Below, piece by piece: positions 50,582 through 59,228 of a DNA stretch of 64,000 nucleotides. How positions within the stretch are numbered: the first letter of the stretch is position 1; every line of letters starts with the position of its first letter. This stretch comes from Microbacterium telephonicum (GTDB lineage: Bacteria > Actinomycetota > Actinomycetes > Actinomycetales > Microbacteriaceae). Location: contig NZ_RCDB01000001.1 of the NCBI RefSeq assembly GCF_003651225.1, positions 186,001-250,000 of the forward strand, given 5' to 3'. Made by a program: the position numbers and the translations under genes. The notes beneath the pieces were generated by a model. The model searched no databases and had not been told where the DNA came from. It was given only the letters and a program-made list of their open reading frames with translations.

Positions 50582-51202
50582 ATGCCGGACCCGGTCGACC
50601 GCCTCACCCCCCTGGGGCTGATGGTGCTCGCGCTGCTGCGCGAGGACGACATGCATCCGTACGAGATGATCCGGCTGATGCGCATCCGTCACGACGACCG
50701 GCTCGTCACCCTCACCAACGGCACGATCTACCACACCGTCGCCCGGCTGCAGAAGACCGGCCTCGTCGTCGAGGTCGGCACCGACCGCGACGGCAACCGC
50801 CCCGAGCGCACCACCTACTCGGTGACGGATGCCGGTGTCGACGTCGCTCTGGAATGGGTGCGGCGCGAGCTGGTCGCGATCGACCGGCCGGCGCAGTTCC
50901 GCATCGCACTCGCCGAGTCCCACAACCTCGAGGCGGACGAGGTGCGGGAGCGCCTCCGCAGCCGCCACGACGCGCTCGCCGACTACGAGCGCGCCCTCAC
51001 CGAGGGCTACGACCAGGGGCGCTCGAAGGGGGTGGCCCTCCAATACCTCGTCGAGGTGGAGCGCGACCTCGCCCTCGTGCGCGCCGACCTGATCTGGAGC
51101 GCGTCGCTCATCGAGCGGCTCGGCTCCGACGACCTCCCGTGGGGCGGCACGCACGCGCCCACCGACCGCTACCTGGCCCAGAGAGAAGCCGCACGCTCAT
51201 GA
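50582..51202 (+). CDS. PadR-family transcriptional regulator
   Basis: 206 residues: N-terminal winged helix (LTPLGLMVLALLREDDMHPYEMIRLM..TNGTIYHTVARLQKTGL, residues 7-60, given here in pieces) and a C-terminal helical dimer domain. PadR proteins usually repress a neighbouring transporter or detoxification gene and their own promoter. GGAG is 6 nt before ATG 50582. Its stop overlaps the MFS gene start, so it controls its own operon partner. Confidence 0.9.
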   Translation: MPDPVDRLTPLGLMVLALLREDDMHPYEMIRLMRIRHDDRLVTLTNGTIYHTVARLQKTGLVVEVGTDRDGNRPERTTYSVTDAGVDVALEWVRRELVAIDRPAQFRIALAESHNLEADEVRERLRSRHDALADYERALTEGYDQGRSKGVALQYLVEVERDLALVRADLIWSASLIERLGSDDLPWGGTHAPTDRYLAQREAARS

Positions 51203-52692
51203 CCACCACATCCCCGACCGGGTCCGTCCGGACCCAGAGCCCCTGGCCCGCCCTCTGGGCGCTGGTCATCGGGTTCTTCATGATCCTCGTCGACACGACG
51301 ATCGTCTCCGTCGCGAACCCCGCCATCAAGGCCGCGCTCGACCCGGCCACCGCCAACCTCGACAACGTCGTGTGGGTGACCTCGGCCTACCTGCTCGCCT
51401 ACGCCGTGCCGCTGCTGATCACCGGACGCCTCGGCGACCGGTTCGGGCCGAAGAACATCTACCTCATCGGCCTCGCGATCTTCACCCTCGCCTCGCTCGG
51501 CTGCGGACTGTCGGGCACGCTCGACATGCTCATCCTCTTCCGCGCCGTGCAGGGTCTCGGCGCCGCCCTGATGACGCCGCAGACGATGGCCGTCATCACC
51601 CGCACCTTCCCGTCGAACCAGCGCGGCGCGGCGATGGGCCTGTGGGGCGCCACGTCGGGCGTCGCGATGCTCGTCGGCCCGCTGGCCGGCGGCCTGCTCG
51701 TGGACGGCCTCGGCTGGGAGTGGATCTTCTTCGTCAACCTCCCCGTCGGCGTCGTCGGCTTCGTGCTCGCGTGGATCCTCGTGCCCAAGCTCGAGACCCA
51801 CGAGCACCGCTTCGACCTGGTCGGCGTCTTCCTCAGTGCCGTGGGCCTGTTCCTCATCGTCTTCGGCCTGCAGGAGGGCGAGGCGTACGACTGGGCCGGC
51901 TGGGTGTGGGCGATGATCGCCGGGGGCATCGTCGTGCTCGCACTGTTCATCTGGCAGCAGGCGAAGACGCGCAACGAACCGCTCGTGCCGCTGGGCCTGT
52001 TCCGCGACCGCAACTTCTCGGTCTCGAACATGGGCATCTCCGTCGTCGGCTTCGTCGTGACGAGCATGACGCTCCCGCTCATGTTCTTCCTGCAGCTCGG
52101 CAAGGGGCTCACCCCCACCGAGTCCGCCCTGCTGATGGTGCCGACCGCGATCGCCGCGGGCGTGCTCTCGCCGATCGCGGGCCGCATCCTCGACCGCGTC
52201 GACCCGCGCGTGCTGCTCGTGCCCGGGCTGCTGTTCGTCACGGTCGCGCTCGCCTGGAACGCGTTCCTCATGCACCCCGACACCGAGACCTGGATGTTCC
52301 TGTTCCCGTCGGCGCTGCTCGGCATCGGCAACGCCGGCATGTGGGGGCCGCTGGCGACCACCGCGACGCGCGGCCTGTCGCCGCGTCAGGCCGGCGCCGG
52401 CGCGGGTATCTACAACACCACCCGCACCGTCGGGTCGGTGATCGGATCGGCCGCGATCGCCGCGTTCATGCAGGCCCGCCTCGAGGCGAACCTGCCGATG
52501 GCCGCGTCGGGCGGCGGCGAGTTCGGCTCGGGCGCCCTCCCGCCGCAGGCGCTCGACGGCTTCTCCGACGCGATGGCGCAGACGCTGATCCTGCCGATCA
52601 TCGTCATGGCGCTCGGCGTGATCGTGGTGCTGTTCCTGCAGAAGCCCGCACACCTGCGCGCCGACGCCGCGCCGGCTGCCGCCCCCGCCTAG
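51199..52692 (+). CDS. MFS drug/solute exporter, DHA2 (EmrB/QacA) family
   Basis: 497 residues with 14 predicted helices. DHA2 motifs: LVDTTIVSVANPAIK in TM1, GRLGDRFGPKNIYL (motif A), RAVQGLGAALMTPQTMAVI in TM4 and GPLAGGLLVDGLGWEWIFFVN (motif C, short pieces). Proton-driven efflux of a drug or small molecule is expected; substrate unknown. ATGA overlap with padR. Confidence 0.92.
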   Translation: MTTTSPTGSVRTQSPWPALWALVIGFFMILVDTTIVSVANPAIKAALDPATANLDNVVWVTSAYLLAYAVPLLITGRLGDRFGPKNIYLIGLAIFTLASLGCGLSGTLDMLILFRAVQGLGAALMTPQTMAVITRTFPSNQRGAAMGLWGATSGVAMLVGPLAGGLLVDGLGWEWIFFVNLPVGVVGFVLAWILVPKLETHEHRFDLVGVFLSAVGLFLIVFGLQEGEAYDWAGWVWAMIAGGIVVLALFIWQQAKTRNEPLVPLGLFRDRNFSVSNMGISVVGFVVTSMTLPLMFFLQLGKGLTPTESALLMVPTAIAAGVLSPIAGRILDRVDPRVLLVPGLLFVTVALAWNAFLMHPDTETWMFLFPSALLGIGNAGMWGPLATTATRGLSPRQAGAGAGIYNTTRTVGSVIGSAAIAAFMQARLEANLPMAASGGGEFGSGALPPQALDGFSDAMAQTLILPIIVMALGVIVVLFLQKPAHLRADAAPAAAPA

Positions 52693-52770
52693 ATGCACTG
52701 AGCCGCAGCCCCGCCCGGGCGCCGCACCCCCGCATCCGCGCCACAGAGCCGTGGTGTCGACGCGGTGACG

Positions 52771-52804
52771 CGGCGGCCCGGGCGCTCTCTCGCCCGGGCC
52801 GCCG
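52771..52804. terminator. bidirectional terminator between MFS and lhgO
   Basis: CGGCGGCCCGGGCG (52771-52784) pairs perfectly with CGCCCGGGCCGCCG (52791-52804), loop CTCTCT. It lies between two convergent genes. Confidence 0.8.
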
Positions 52805-52808
52805 CCGG

Positions 52809-54011
52809 TCAGCGCGCGGGAGCGGCCAGGTGGTGCGCGTGGACGAAGCGCGCGATCGCGAGAGAACTCGTCGCCGCCGGTGACGGGGCGTTGCGCAGCA
52901 CGGTGACCGGGCCGACCTGGTCGATCGCGAAGTCATCGAGCAGGTCGCCGTTGCGGCCCCACGCCTGCGCGCGCACGCCGGCGCCCGTCTTGCGGGAGAG
53001 GTCGTCGGAGCGCAGCTCGGGCACGAACCGGCGCGCCTTCTCGACGTAGCGCGCCTTGATCAGCGACGCGCTGATCTCGTCGGCGCCCATGCGCCAGTGC
53101 CTGCGGGCCAACGGCATCGCCCCCGGCCACCGCAGCGACCCGAGAGTGTCGCGCAGCGAGACGTCGCGCCAGCGGTACCCCTCGCGCGCGAGCGCCGGCA
53201 CCGCGTTCGGGCCGACGTGCACGTCGTCGTAGACCCCTCGGGTGAAGTGCACGCCGAGGAACGGGAACCGGGGGTCGGGCACCGGGTAGATCATGCCCCG
53301 CACGAGGCCCGACCGCTGCGGCGCGAGCTGCCAGTACTCGCCGCGGAACGGCAGGATGCGGGGTGCGGCATCCGCCCCGACGAGGCGTGCGATGAGATCG
53401 GACTGGAGCCCCGCGGCCGCGACCAGACGATCGAACACGTGCTCGCCGGTCTCGGTGACCACGCGCACGCGCCCGTTCTCGAGGCGGATGCCGGTGACCG
53501 TGGTGTGCAGCAGGATGCGGCCGCCGGCCGCGCGCACGTCCTGCGCCATCGCCTCGGTGATGGCGGCGTAGTCCACGACCGCGGTCTGCGGGGAGTGCAC
53601 CGCGGCGACACCGACGACGTGCGGCTCGAGCTCGCGCAGCCGGCCGACGTCGTCGACGCGGGCGAGGTCGGGCACCCCGTTGGCGCGCGCACGCCGCTCG
53701 ATCTCGGCGAGGGCGGTGAGCTCGGACCCGTCGACGGCGACCACGAGCTTGCCGACGGCGCGGTAGGGCAGTGAACGGTCGGCGCAGAGAGCGCGCAGCA
53801 GCTCGCGGCCCTCCGCGCACAGCGTCGCCTTCAGCGATCCGGGCGCGTAGTACAGGCCGGCGTGCACGACTCCGGAGTTGTGCCCGGTCTGATGCTGCGC
53901 GAGCCGGCCCTCCTTCTCGAGCACGGTCACCTCAGCGCCGGCGGCGGTCAGCTCGCGCGCGAGCGCGATGCCGACGATGCCGCCCCCGATGACACCGATC
54001 TGCTCAGCCAT
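52809..54011 (-). CDS. lhgO: L-2-hydroxyglutarate oxidase (FAD)
   Basis: DAO-family flavoenzyme oxidising L-2-hydroxyglutarate to 2-oxoglutarate, usually at the membrane. 400 residues, as in E. coli LhgO (422). FAD motif IGVIGGGIVGIALAREL (residues ~5-21), GHNSGVVHAGLYYAPGS, RGEYWQLAP and FPFLGVHFTRG are characteristic. ATG 54011 is chosen because the Rossmann strand follows at once. No operon partner. Confidence 0.9.
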   Translation of the reverse strand: MAEQIGVIGGGIVGIALARELTAAGAEVTVLEKEGRLAQHQTGHNSGVVHAGLYYAPGSLKATLCAEGRELLRALCADRSLPYRAVGKLVVAVDGSELTALAEIERRARANGVPDLARVDDVGRLRELEPHVVGVAAVHSPQTAVVDYAAITEAMAQDVRAAGGRILLHTTVTGIRLENGRVRVVTETGEHVFDRLVAAAGLQSDLIARLVGADAAPRILPFRGEYWQLAPQRSGLVRGMIYPVPDPRFPFLGVHFTRGVYDDVHVGPNAVPALAREGYRWRDVSLRDTLGSLRWPGAMPLARRHWRMGADEISASLIKARYVEKARRFVPELRSDDLSRKTGAGVRAQAWGRNGDLLDDFAIDQVGPVTVLRNAPSPAATSSLAIARFVHAHHLAAPAR

Positions 54012-54134
54012 GTCGTCCCCCCAGACGTCCCCGTGGACAGCATGCCGCGCGCGGCATCCTCCGCGCAATGGCTGCGGGTGGAGTCCGTGGCTCAGGCGTC
54101 AGGCGTCAGGCGGCCGGGGTCAGTCGGGCGGGGG

Positions 54135-55409
54135 TCAGGCGTCGGCGACGCGGGCGGCGATGTCGGTGCGGTGGTGCGAGCCCTCGAGCGAGATCTCGCC
54201 GAGCGCACGGTAGGCCCGCTCCCGCGCCTGCGCGAACGAGTCGCCCGTCGCGACGACGTTGAGCACGCGACCGCCGGTCGCCACCAGCGTGCCGTCGCGC
54301 TGCGCCGTCGCGGCATGGGCGAGGTGCACGCCGTCGACCGCGGATGCGGCATCCGTCCCGCCGATGGGGCGCCCGGTGACGGGGGCCTGCGGGTATCCCT
54401 CGCTCGCGAGGACGACGGTGATCGCCTTCGTGTCGGAGAACCGCGGGGCGGGCTGGTCTTCGAGCGTGCCGCTCGCGGCGGAGAGCAGCAGCTCGGACAG
54501 CGGCGTCACCAGGCGAGGAAGCACGACCTGCGTCTCGGGGTCGCCGAAGCGCGCGTTGAACTCGATGACCTTGACGCCGGCATCCGTGAGGATGAGGCCC
54601 GCGTAGAGCAGTCCGATGAACGGCGTGCCTTCGGCGTCGAGCGTGCGGATGACGGGCTCGGCGACCGTGCGGGTCACCTCGTCGACGAAGGCCTGCTCGC
54701 TGCCGAAGCGCTCGTCGAGCCAGGGGAGGGGCGAGTAGGCGCCCATGCCGCCCGTGTTGGGGCCGGCGTCGCCGTCGAGGGCACGCTTGAAATCCTGCGC
54801 GGGGCTGAGCGCGCGCACCGTGTCGCCGTCGCTCAGGAAGAACAGCGACACCTCGGGGCCGGAGAGGAACTCCTCGACCAGCACGGGGCCGGTCGGCAGG
54901 TACTCGTCGGCGTGGGCGAGCGCGGCGGCGCGGTCGTCGGTGACGATGACGCCCTTGCCGGCGGCCAGACCGTCGGCCTTGACGACGTGCGGGGCGCCGA
55001 ATTCCTCGAGCGCGGCCTCCACCTCGGCGCGGGTGGTGGCGCGGGCGGCGCGGCCCGTCGGCACTCCCGCGGTGTCCATGATGCGCTTCGCGAACGCCTT
55101 CGACCCCTCCAGCGCGGCGGCGGCCTTGCCGGGGCCGAACACGGGGATGCCGCGCTCGCGCAGGGCGTCGGCGACGCCCGCCACCAGCGGAGCCTCCGGG
55201 CCGATGACGACGAGGTCGATGTGCTCGGCGTTGGCGTACTCGGTGACGGCCGCCGGGGCGTTCGCGTCGAGTCCGGCGACGATGGTCGCGTCTGCCGCGA
55301 TGCCCGCGTTCCCCGGGGCCGCGAACAGCTCGTGGCCGGCTCCCTCGGCCTTCAGGGCGAGCAGGATGGCGTGCTCGCGGGCACCGGAACCGAGGACGAG
55401 AATGCGCAC
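54135..55409 (-). CDS. purD: phosphoribosylamine-glycine ligase
   Basis: ATP-grasp enzyme forming GAR in purine synthesis. 424 residues. Motifs: [13 protein letters not shown] at the start, [26 protein letters not shown] (about residue 146), [12 protein letters not shown] and [15 protein letters not shown] (metal site, about 290). ATG 55409. Stands alone; the region before it is filled with repeats. Confidence 0.96.
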   Translation of the reverse strand: MRILVLGSGAREHAILLALKAEGAGHELFAAPGNAGIAADATIVAGLDANAPAAVTEYANAEHIDLVVIGPEAPLVAGVADALRERGIPVFGPGKAAAALEGSKAFAKRIMDTAGVPTGRAARATTRAEVEAALEEFGAPHVVKADGLAAGKGVIVTDDRAAALAHADEYLPTGPVLVEEFLSGPEVSLFFLSDGDTVRALSPAQDFKRALDGDAGPNTGGMGAYSPLPWLDERFGSEQAFVDEVTRTVAEPVIRTLDAEGTPFIGLLYAGLILTDAGVKVIEFNARFGDPETQVVLPRLVTPLSELLLSAASGTLEDQPAPRFSDTKAITVVLASEGYPQAPVTGRPIGGTDAASAVDGVHLAHAATAQRDGTLVATGGRVLNVVATGDSFAQARERAYRALGEISLEGSHHRTDIAARVADA

Positions 55410-55478
55410 CGTGTCAGCCTACCGAGGCCGCCCGCGGGCCGCCGTCGGTTCGCGGGGCCGCGCGCGCACCTCCGCGCA

Positions 55479-55572
55479 CCGCAACTCCTCCGATTCGGCA
55501 CTCGGTCCGGCGGGCGCGCCCGTCTTTGCCCGGGCGTCGGGCGGCGGGGCCCACAGATTGGAGGAGTTGCGG
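55479..55572. repeat. intergenic stem element, variant CAACTCCTCC arms
   Basis: Left CCGCAACTCCTCCGATT (55479-55495) faces GATTGGAGGAGTTGCGG (55556-55572). Same layout as the CAACTCCGGA elements but with a changed arm. It starts the 470-bp gene-free stretch 55410-55879. Confidence 0.7.
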
Positions 55573-55692
55573 AGCGTGCGGCCTCGGGCCTGTTCGCAAC
55601 TCCGGAGCGGCGTGCCGTCGCGCAGTGGCGCTCGGCGGGATTCCGGGGGCCGGGCGCGCAGGAGGCACCGGATCTCCGGAGTTGTGGACGGG
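55569..55692 (+). repeat. 124-bp direct repeat, copy A, with CAACTCCGGA stem
   Basis: Nearly identical to 55743-55866 (one base change seen, GTGGCG versus GTGACG). It contains arms GTTCGCAACTCCGGAG (55592-55607) and CTCCGGAGTTGTGGAC (55674-55689). Confidence 0.9.
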
Positions 55693-55742
55693 CGGCGCGG
55701 CCCCACGGCGGCCGGCGTCGGGCTGCCCGGATGGGCGCAGGA

Positions 55743-55866
55743 GCGGAGCGTGCGGCCTCGGGCCTGTTCGCAACTCCGGAGCGGCGTGCCGTCGCGCAGT
55801 GACGCTCGGCGGGATTCCGGGGGCCGGGCGCGCAGGAGGCACCGGATCTCCGGAGTTGTGGACGGG
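55743..55866 (+). repeat. 124-bp direct repeat, copy B, with CAACTCCGGA stem
   Basis: Second copy, offset by 174 bp from copy A, ending 13 bp before the start of the sterol-carrier-family gene. The copies are separated by a 50-bp unrelated GC-rich stretch. No gene is seen between 55410 and 55879. Confidence 0.9.
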
Positions 55867-55879
55867 CTACCGTGGTCAC

Positions 55880-56248
55880 ATGGCGCGCGGAATCTCGGTG
55901 GACGACGGACGCGCGGCGCTCGCCGCCGTCGCCGCGGCCCGCGCCGCCGATGAGAAGCCGCCGCGCCCCGCGCTCGCGACCGCCGTGCGGTATCTGTTGC
56001 AGCTGCTCGTCGAGAAGGCGCCGGGCAACTCGGTCGAGGTGCGCGTTCCGCCGTTCGGCGCCGTGCAGGTCGTGCAGGGCCCGCGTCACACGCGCGGCAC
56101 GCCGCCGAACGTCGTCGAGACGGATGCGGCCACCTGGATCGACCTGGCCACCGGGGCCGAGTCGTGGGCCGAGGCGGTCGCCGCCGGGCGCGTCGGTGCT
56201 TCGGGCACGCGCGCCGACCTCGCCGACCTGCTGCCGCTCCGGCCGTAG
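55880..56248 (+). CDS. sterol-carrier-family small protein
   Basis: 122 residues resembling the actinobacterial sterol carrier (MDMPI/SCP-like) family: [29 protein letters not shown] (short pieces [14 protein letters not shown]) and [12 protein letters not shown]. It often sits near purD/purF in related genomes, which agrees with its place here. No signal peptide. The promoter region is replaced by the direct repeat, leaving just 13 bp before ATG 55880. Confidence 0.75.
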   Translation: MARGISVDDGRAALAAVAAARAADEKPPRPALATAVRYLLQLLVEKAPGNSVEVRVPPFGAVQVVQGPRHTRGTPPNVVETDAATWIDLATGAESWAEAVAAGRVGASGTRADLADLLPLRP

Positions 56249-56274
56249 TCGCCGCGATGGTCCGCCACCCGGTG

Positions 56275-56395
56275 CATGTCACGCGGATGGTGGGTGTGCG
56301 GCATCCGAGACGGCCCTTCGTGTGACCTGCCCGGTTCCCATGTCACACGGATGGTGGGTGCGAGGCATCCGGGACGGCCGTTCGTGTGACACGCC
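56275..56395. repeat. two tandem ~58-bp stem units with TGTCAC/GTGTGAC arms
   Basis: Unit 1 (56275-56332) and unit 2 (56339-56395) share CATGTCAC.CGGATGGTGGGTG and GACGGCC.TTCGTGTGAC with a few changes. In each, ATGTCAC.CG pairs with CG.GTGAC. They lie between the sterol-carrier gene and the convergent hmuV gene. Confidence 0.75.
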
Positions 56396-56397
56396 CG

Positions 56398-56480
56398 CCG
56401 GCACCGCCCCGCACCGCCCCGGCACCGCCCCGCACCGCCCCGCACCGCCCCGCACCGCCCCGGCACCGCCGACCGCACCG
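56398..56480. repeat. GCACCGCCCC short tandem array
   Basis: About seven units of 10-11 bp (GCACCGCCCC or GGCACCGCCCC) behind the stop of hmuV. Low-complexity DNA likely to vary in copy number; no coding signal. Confidence 0.8.
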
Positions 56481-56512
56481 GCCCGGCACCCGCACCGCAC
56501 CCGGCCCGCGCC

Positions 56513-57289
56513 TCAGCGCTGCGGCACCACCACGGGCACACCGGTCAGCGGATGCGGGAAGACGTCGACCGGCTGTCCGTACACGTCGCCGATCCGCTCG
56601 GCCGTGAGCACCTCGGCCGGCGTTCCCGACGCGACGACGCGCCCACCCGCGAGCAGGGTCGCCCGATCGGCGTAGGCCAGGGCCGCGTTGAGGTCGTGCA
56701 GCACGACCGCGACGGCGGCGCCGGCCTGGGCGCGGCCGCGCGCGAGGCGGAGGGTGTCCTCCTGGTGGCGCAGGTCGAGGGCGGCGGTCGGCTCGTCGAG
56801 CAGCAGCACGTCGACGCGCTGGGCCAGCACGCGCGCGAGCGCCGCGCGGGCGCGCTCGCCGCCCGACAGCGACGACACGGTACGGCCCGCCAGCGCGGTC
56901 ATGTCGGTCTCGGCGAGGGCGGCCGCGACGGCCGCGTCGTCGTCGTCCGCGGCAGGCGTGCGGGCCCACGGCGCCCGTCCCATGCGCACGACCTGCTCCA
57001 CGGTGAACGGGAACGAGACCCGGCTCTCCTGCAGCAGCACCGCGCGCCGGCGGGCGAGGTCCCGCGGATGCCGGGCCGCGAGTTCCCGGCCGTCGAGCGT
57101 CACGGCACCCGCGGCCGGAGTCACATCCCCGGCGAGCACGGCGAACAGGGTCGACTTGCCGGCCCCGTTCGGTCCGACGAGCGCGTGCACCTCGCCGGCG
57201 CGCACCTCGATCGCCGCATCCGTGAGCGCGTCGCGCGGAGCCCCGTCGTAGCGCACGCGGATGCCGGTGGCGACGAGTCGCGCGGTCAT
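56513..57289 (-). CDS. hmuV: haem/iron-siderophore ABC transporter ATP-binding protein (HmuV type)
   Basis: 258 residues. Walker A GPNGAGKST (about 40-48), Q-loop LLQESRVSFPF, signature SLSGGERARAALARVL, Walker B VLLLDEPTAALD and H-loop VVLHDLNAAL; GRAPWAR after the Q-loop is typical of haem transporters (HmuV). Its start overlaps the permease remnant by 4 bp. Because the permease partner is truncated and no binding protein is present, the importer encoded here is probably not functional on its own. Confidence 0.88.
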   Translation of the reverse strand: MTARLVATGIRVRYDGAPRDALTDAAIEVRAGEVHALVGPNGAGKSTLFAVLAGDVTPAAGAVTLDGRELAARHPRDLARRRAVLLQESRVSFPFTVEQVVRMGRAPWARTPAADDDDAAVAAALAETDMTALAGRTVSSLSGGERARAALARVLAQRVDVLLLDEPTAALDLRHQEDTLRLARGRAQAGAAVAVVLHDLNAALAYADRATLLAGGRVVASGTPAEVLTAERIGDVYGQPVDVFPHPLTGVPVVVPQR

Positions 57290-57810
57290 GCCCAGCCTCC
57301 GGAACGCCGGCGGGTGCGCACGAGCAGCCACAGGAAGAACGGTCCACCCACCAGGGAGGTGATCATGCCGATCGGCATGTCGGCCAGCGGCACCGCGGTG
57401 CGCGCGATGAGGTCGGCGAGGGTGATGTGCAGGGCGCCGCCCAGGGCGCTGGTGACCACGAGCGGAAGGTGCGCCAGGCCGATCAGCATCCGCAGCAGGT
57501 GGGGCACGACGAGTCCGAAGAACCCGATGATCCCGGCGAAGGCGACGGCCGCGGTCACGAGCAGGGCGACGGTCACGATGACGACGACGCGCAGCAGCTC
57601 GACCCGCACGCCGAGGTGGCGGGCGGAGCGCTCGCCGAGTGCGAAGAGGTCGAGACGGCGCGAGACGAAGACGGCCACGGCGAGTCCGATGGCGACCAGC
57701 GGCGCGACGACCGCGATGTTCTGCCACAGCGCGCCGTTGAGCGAGCCGAGCTGCCAGAACACGATCTGCTCACGGGTGGAGGTCGTGCCGAGGAACGTCA
57801 GCAGCGCGAG
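57286..57810 (-). pseudogene. hmuU: 5'-truncated FecCD/HmuU permease
   Basis: The frame holds the C-terminal half of a FecCD-family permease: LALLTFLGTTSTREQIVFW, LGSLNGALW, FALGERSARHLGV, GFFGLVVPHLLRM and GGALHITLADLIART. Typical proteins have ~340 residues; only 174 remain. Upstream of about 57811 the same frame reads Arg/His-rich nonsense and the opposite strand reads as another protein's tail, so the N-terminal half was lost. An internal GTG at 57762 would give a 158-residue product but lacks the membrane start. Confidence 0.8.
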
Positions 57811-57812
57811 CG

Positions 57813-57992
57813 GATGGCACCGAAGCCGGCGGTGCCGAGCCCGAGGTCACGGCCCTGGCCGAGTCCGACGCGGCGCCGGTCTGGCCGTGGCTCGTGGGCG
57901 GTGGCGTGGTGCTGCTGGCCGCGATCGCGGTGACGTGGGTCATCGCGTCGCGTCGCCGGACGGCATCCGCGACGGGCGCCGACGAAATCTGA
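57813..57992 (+). pseudogene. C-terminal tail of a cell-surface membrane-anchored protein
   Basis: About 59 codons ending at TGA 57990-57992: an acidic Ala/Glu stretch, then a single membrane helix WPWLVGGGVVLLAAIAVTW and the stop-transfer ASRRR. This is the end of a surface protein such as the HtaA-type haem receptors, which often sit beside hmuTUV; that identity is inference. There is no start: the body is missing at the same point where hmuU is cut. Confidence 0.6.
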
Positions 57993-57995
57993 CCG

Positions 57996-58075
57996 CGAAC
58001 CCTCGGCTTCCGGCCGAACCCTCGACCCCAGAGCGTCCTGGAGCGAAGGGTTCGGCCCGGGAGCGAGGGTTCGGC
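57996..58075. repeat. intergenic inverted-repeat element, GCCGAACCCTCG type, copy 2
   Basis: CGAACCCTCGG and GCCGAACCCTCG face GCGAAGGGTTCGGC and GCGAGGGTTCGG, as at 11793-11872. Confidence 0.7.
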
Positions 58076-58143
58076 ACGCGGAAACGCGCAACCTTCAAAA
58101 TGACTGAAGGTTGCGCGTCGTCGCGCGGTGGGACAATGGGGGG

Positions 58144-58488
58144 GTGACCGATCCCGCCGAGCACCGCATCGAGAAGGCGCAGCTGCGCCGCGCCCCCAAG
58201 TACGGGGTGTTCCTCGCGCTCGGCGCCGCGCTCGGCATCATCGCCGCCCTCATCCTGACCTTCGCGTTCGCGGGCGGTCAGGACGCCACCGACGAGAGCC
58301 CCTTCACGGGGGTCACCTACACGACGACCCAGGTCTTCGGCTTCGTCGCGCTGATCTGCATCCCCGTCGGCCTCGCGCTCGGCGGCGTCGTCGCGCTCAT
58401 CCTCGACCGCACCGTGGGGCGCCGCACCCGCGAGGTCACGGTCGACCACGAGCGTCACGTCGAGCCGCCCGTCGGCGACGAGGACTGA
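58144..58488 (+). CDS. small two-helix membrane protein of unknown function
   Basis: 114 residues, GTG start. Two membrane helices (about 22-45 and 60-85) with a short outer loop DATDESPFTGV between them; charged N- and C-terminal tails in the cytosol. Conserved small proteins of this type lie near purM/purF in Microbacteriaceae as far as I recall; no function is known to me. Confidence 0.72.
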   Translation: MTDPAEHRIEKAQLRRAPKYGVFLALGAALGIIAALILTFAFAGGQDATDESPFTGVTYTTTQVFGFVALICIPVGLALGGVVALILDRTVGRRTREVTVDHERHVEPPVGDED

Positions 58489-58501
58489 CCCTCGGCGGAC
58501 G

Positions 58502-59107
58502 TCAGGCGAGGTCGGCGATCACCGGGGTGATGGCCGCGTCGAAGGCGACCACGTCGCCGCGGAGGCCGTCGGTGACGGCGACGGTGAGCGTGCCGATCCA
58601 CCACACGCCGCGTTGCGTGAGCGGCAGCACCTGCACGTTCAGCTCGAACCCGTGGGCGCGACGTCCGACGGAGCGCTCGTGCTGGGCGATCGCGCTCGCG
58701 TAGGCGCGGTACGACGAGCCCGTCCCGATCGAGCTGCGGTAGCGCTCGTGCGCGCCGCGGGCGTACGCGACCGCGTCGGCGCCGTGCGGCGCGATCGCGG
58801 CCGCGAGTTCGGCGAACCCCTCGGTCGGCAGGGCGACGAGCAGGTCGAAGCCGTCGACGAGGTCGAGCGGCACCGGCGACGGATGCGCCTCGGGCTCGAC
58901 GGTCATCTCCCAGTACCGCCGCCACTGGCGTTCCAGGTCGGCCACCGGCTCGAACTCAGACGCCTCACGCGTCGCGACCCCGCGCAGCGCGGGAAGCTCC
59001 TCCGGATAGCGGATGCCGAGCACCTGGCGCAGGTAGAGCGCGACGAGCACGGGTTGACCCGCATCCTCGCGCACCAGCCATTCGCCACCGCTCGCCATGC
59101 CGCCCAT
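58502..59107 (-). CDS. hypothetical soluble protein
   Basis: 201 residues (or 198 from the ATG at 59098). Not recognised. The protein is rich in Ala and Tyr/Trp, with PEELPALRG near the N-terminus and a conserved-looking middle (HGADAVAYARGAHERYRSS). No signal peptide or membrane segment. The frame shows typical codon bias and is convergent with the previous gene, divergent from purM. Confidence 0.65.
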   Translation of the reverse strand: MGGMASGGEWLVREDAGQPVLVALYLRQVLGIRYPEELPALRGVATREASEFEPVADLERQWRRYWEMTVEPEAHPSPVPLDLVDGFDLLVALPTEGFAELAAAIAPHGADAVAYARGAHERYRSSIGTGSSYRAYASAIAQHERSVGRRAHGFELNVQVLPLTQRGVWWIGTLTVAVTDGLRGDVVAFDAAITPVIADLA

Positions 59108-59228
59108 CCTGGCATGCCCGCGCCCGGGCGGGGCCGGTGCGCTGACACGCGTCGAGCGGGCCGGTGCGCGCTCCGCCCCACACGCCGCGGCGGGCGGAGT
59201 ACCCCGCGACGGCCGGTAGGCTGTGCGG

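Noticed and set aside
56398..56480. Regular GCACCGCCCC units resembling a small CRISPR array
   Set aside because: Units are contiguous 10-11-mers with no spacers and no cas genes nearby; simple low-complexity tandem DNA.
57286..57762. Treating the 158-residue frame from GTG 57762 as a complete small permease
   Set aside because: The frame continues with conserved FecCD sequence upstream of that GTG (to 57810), so the GTG is internal and the gene is truncated.
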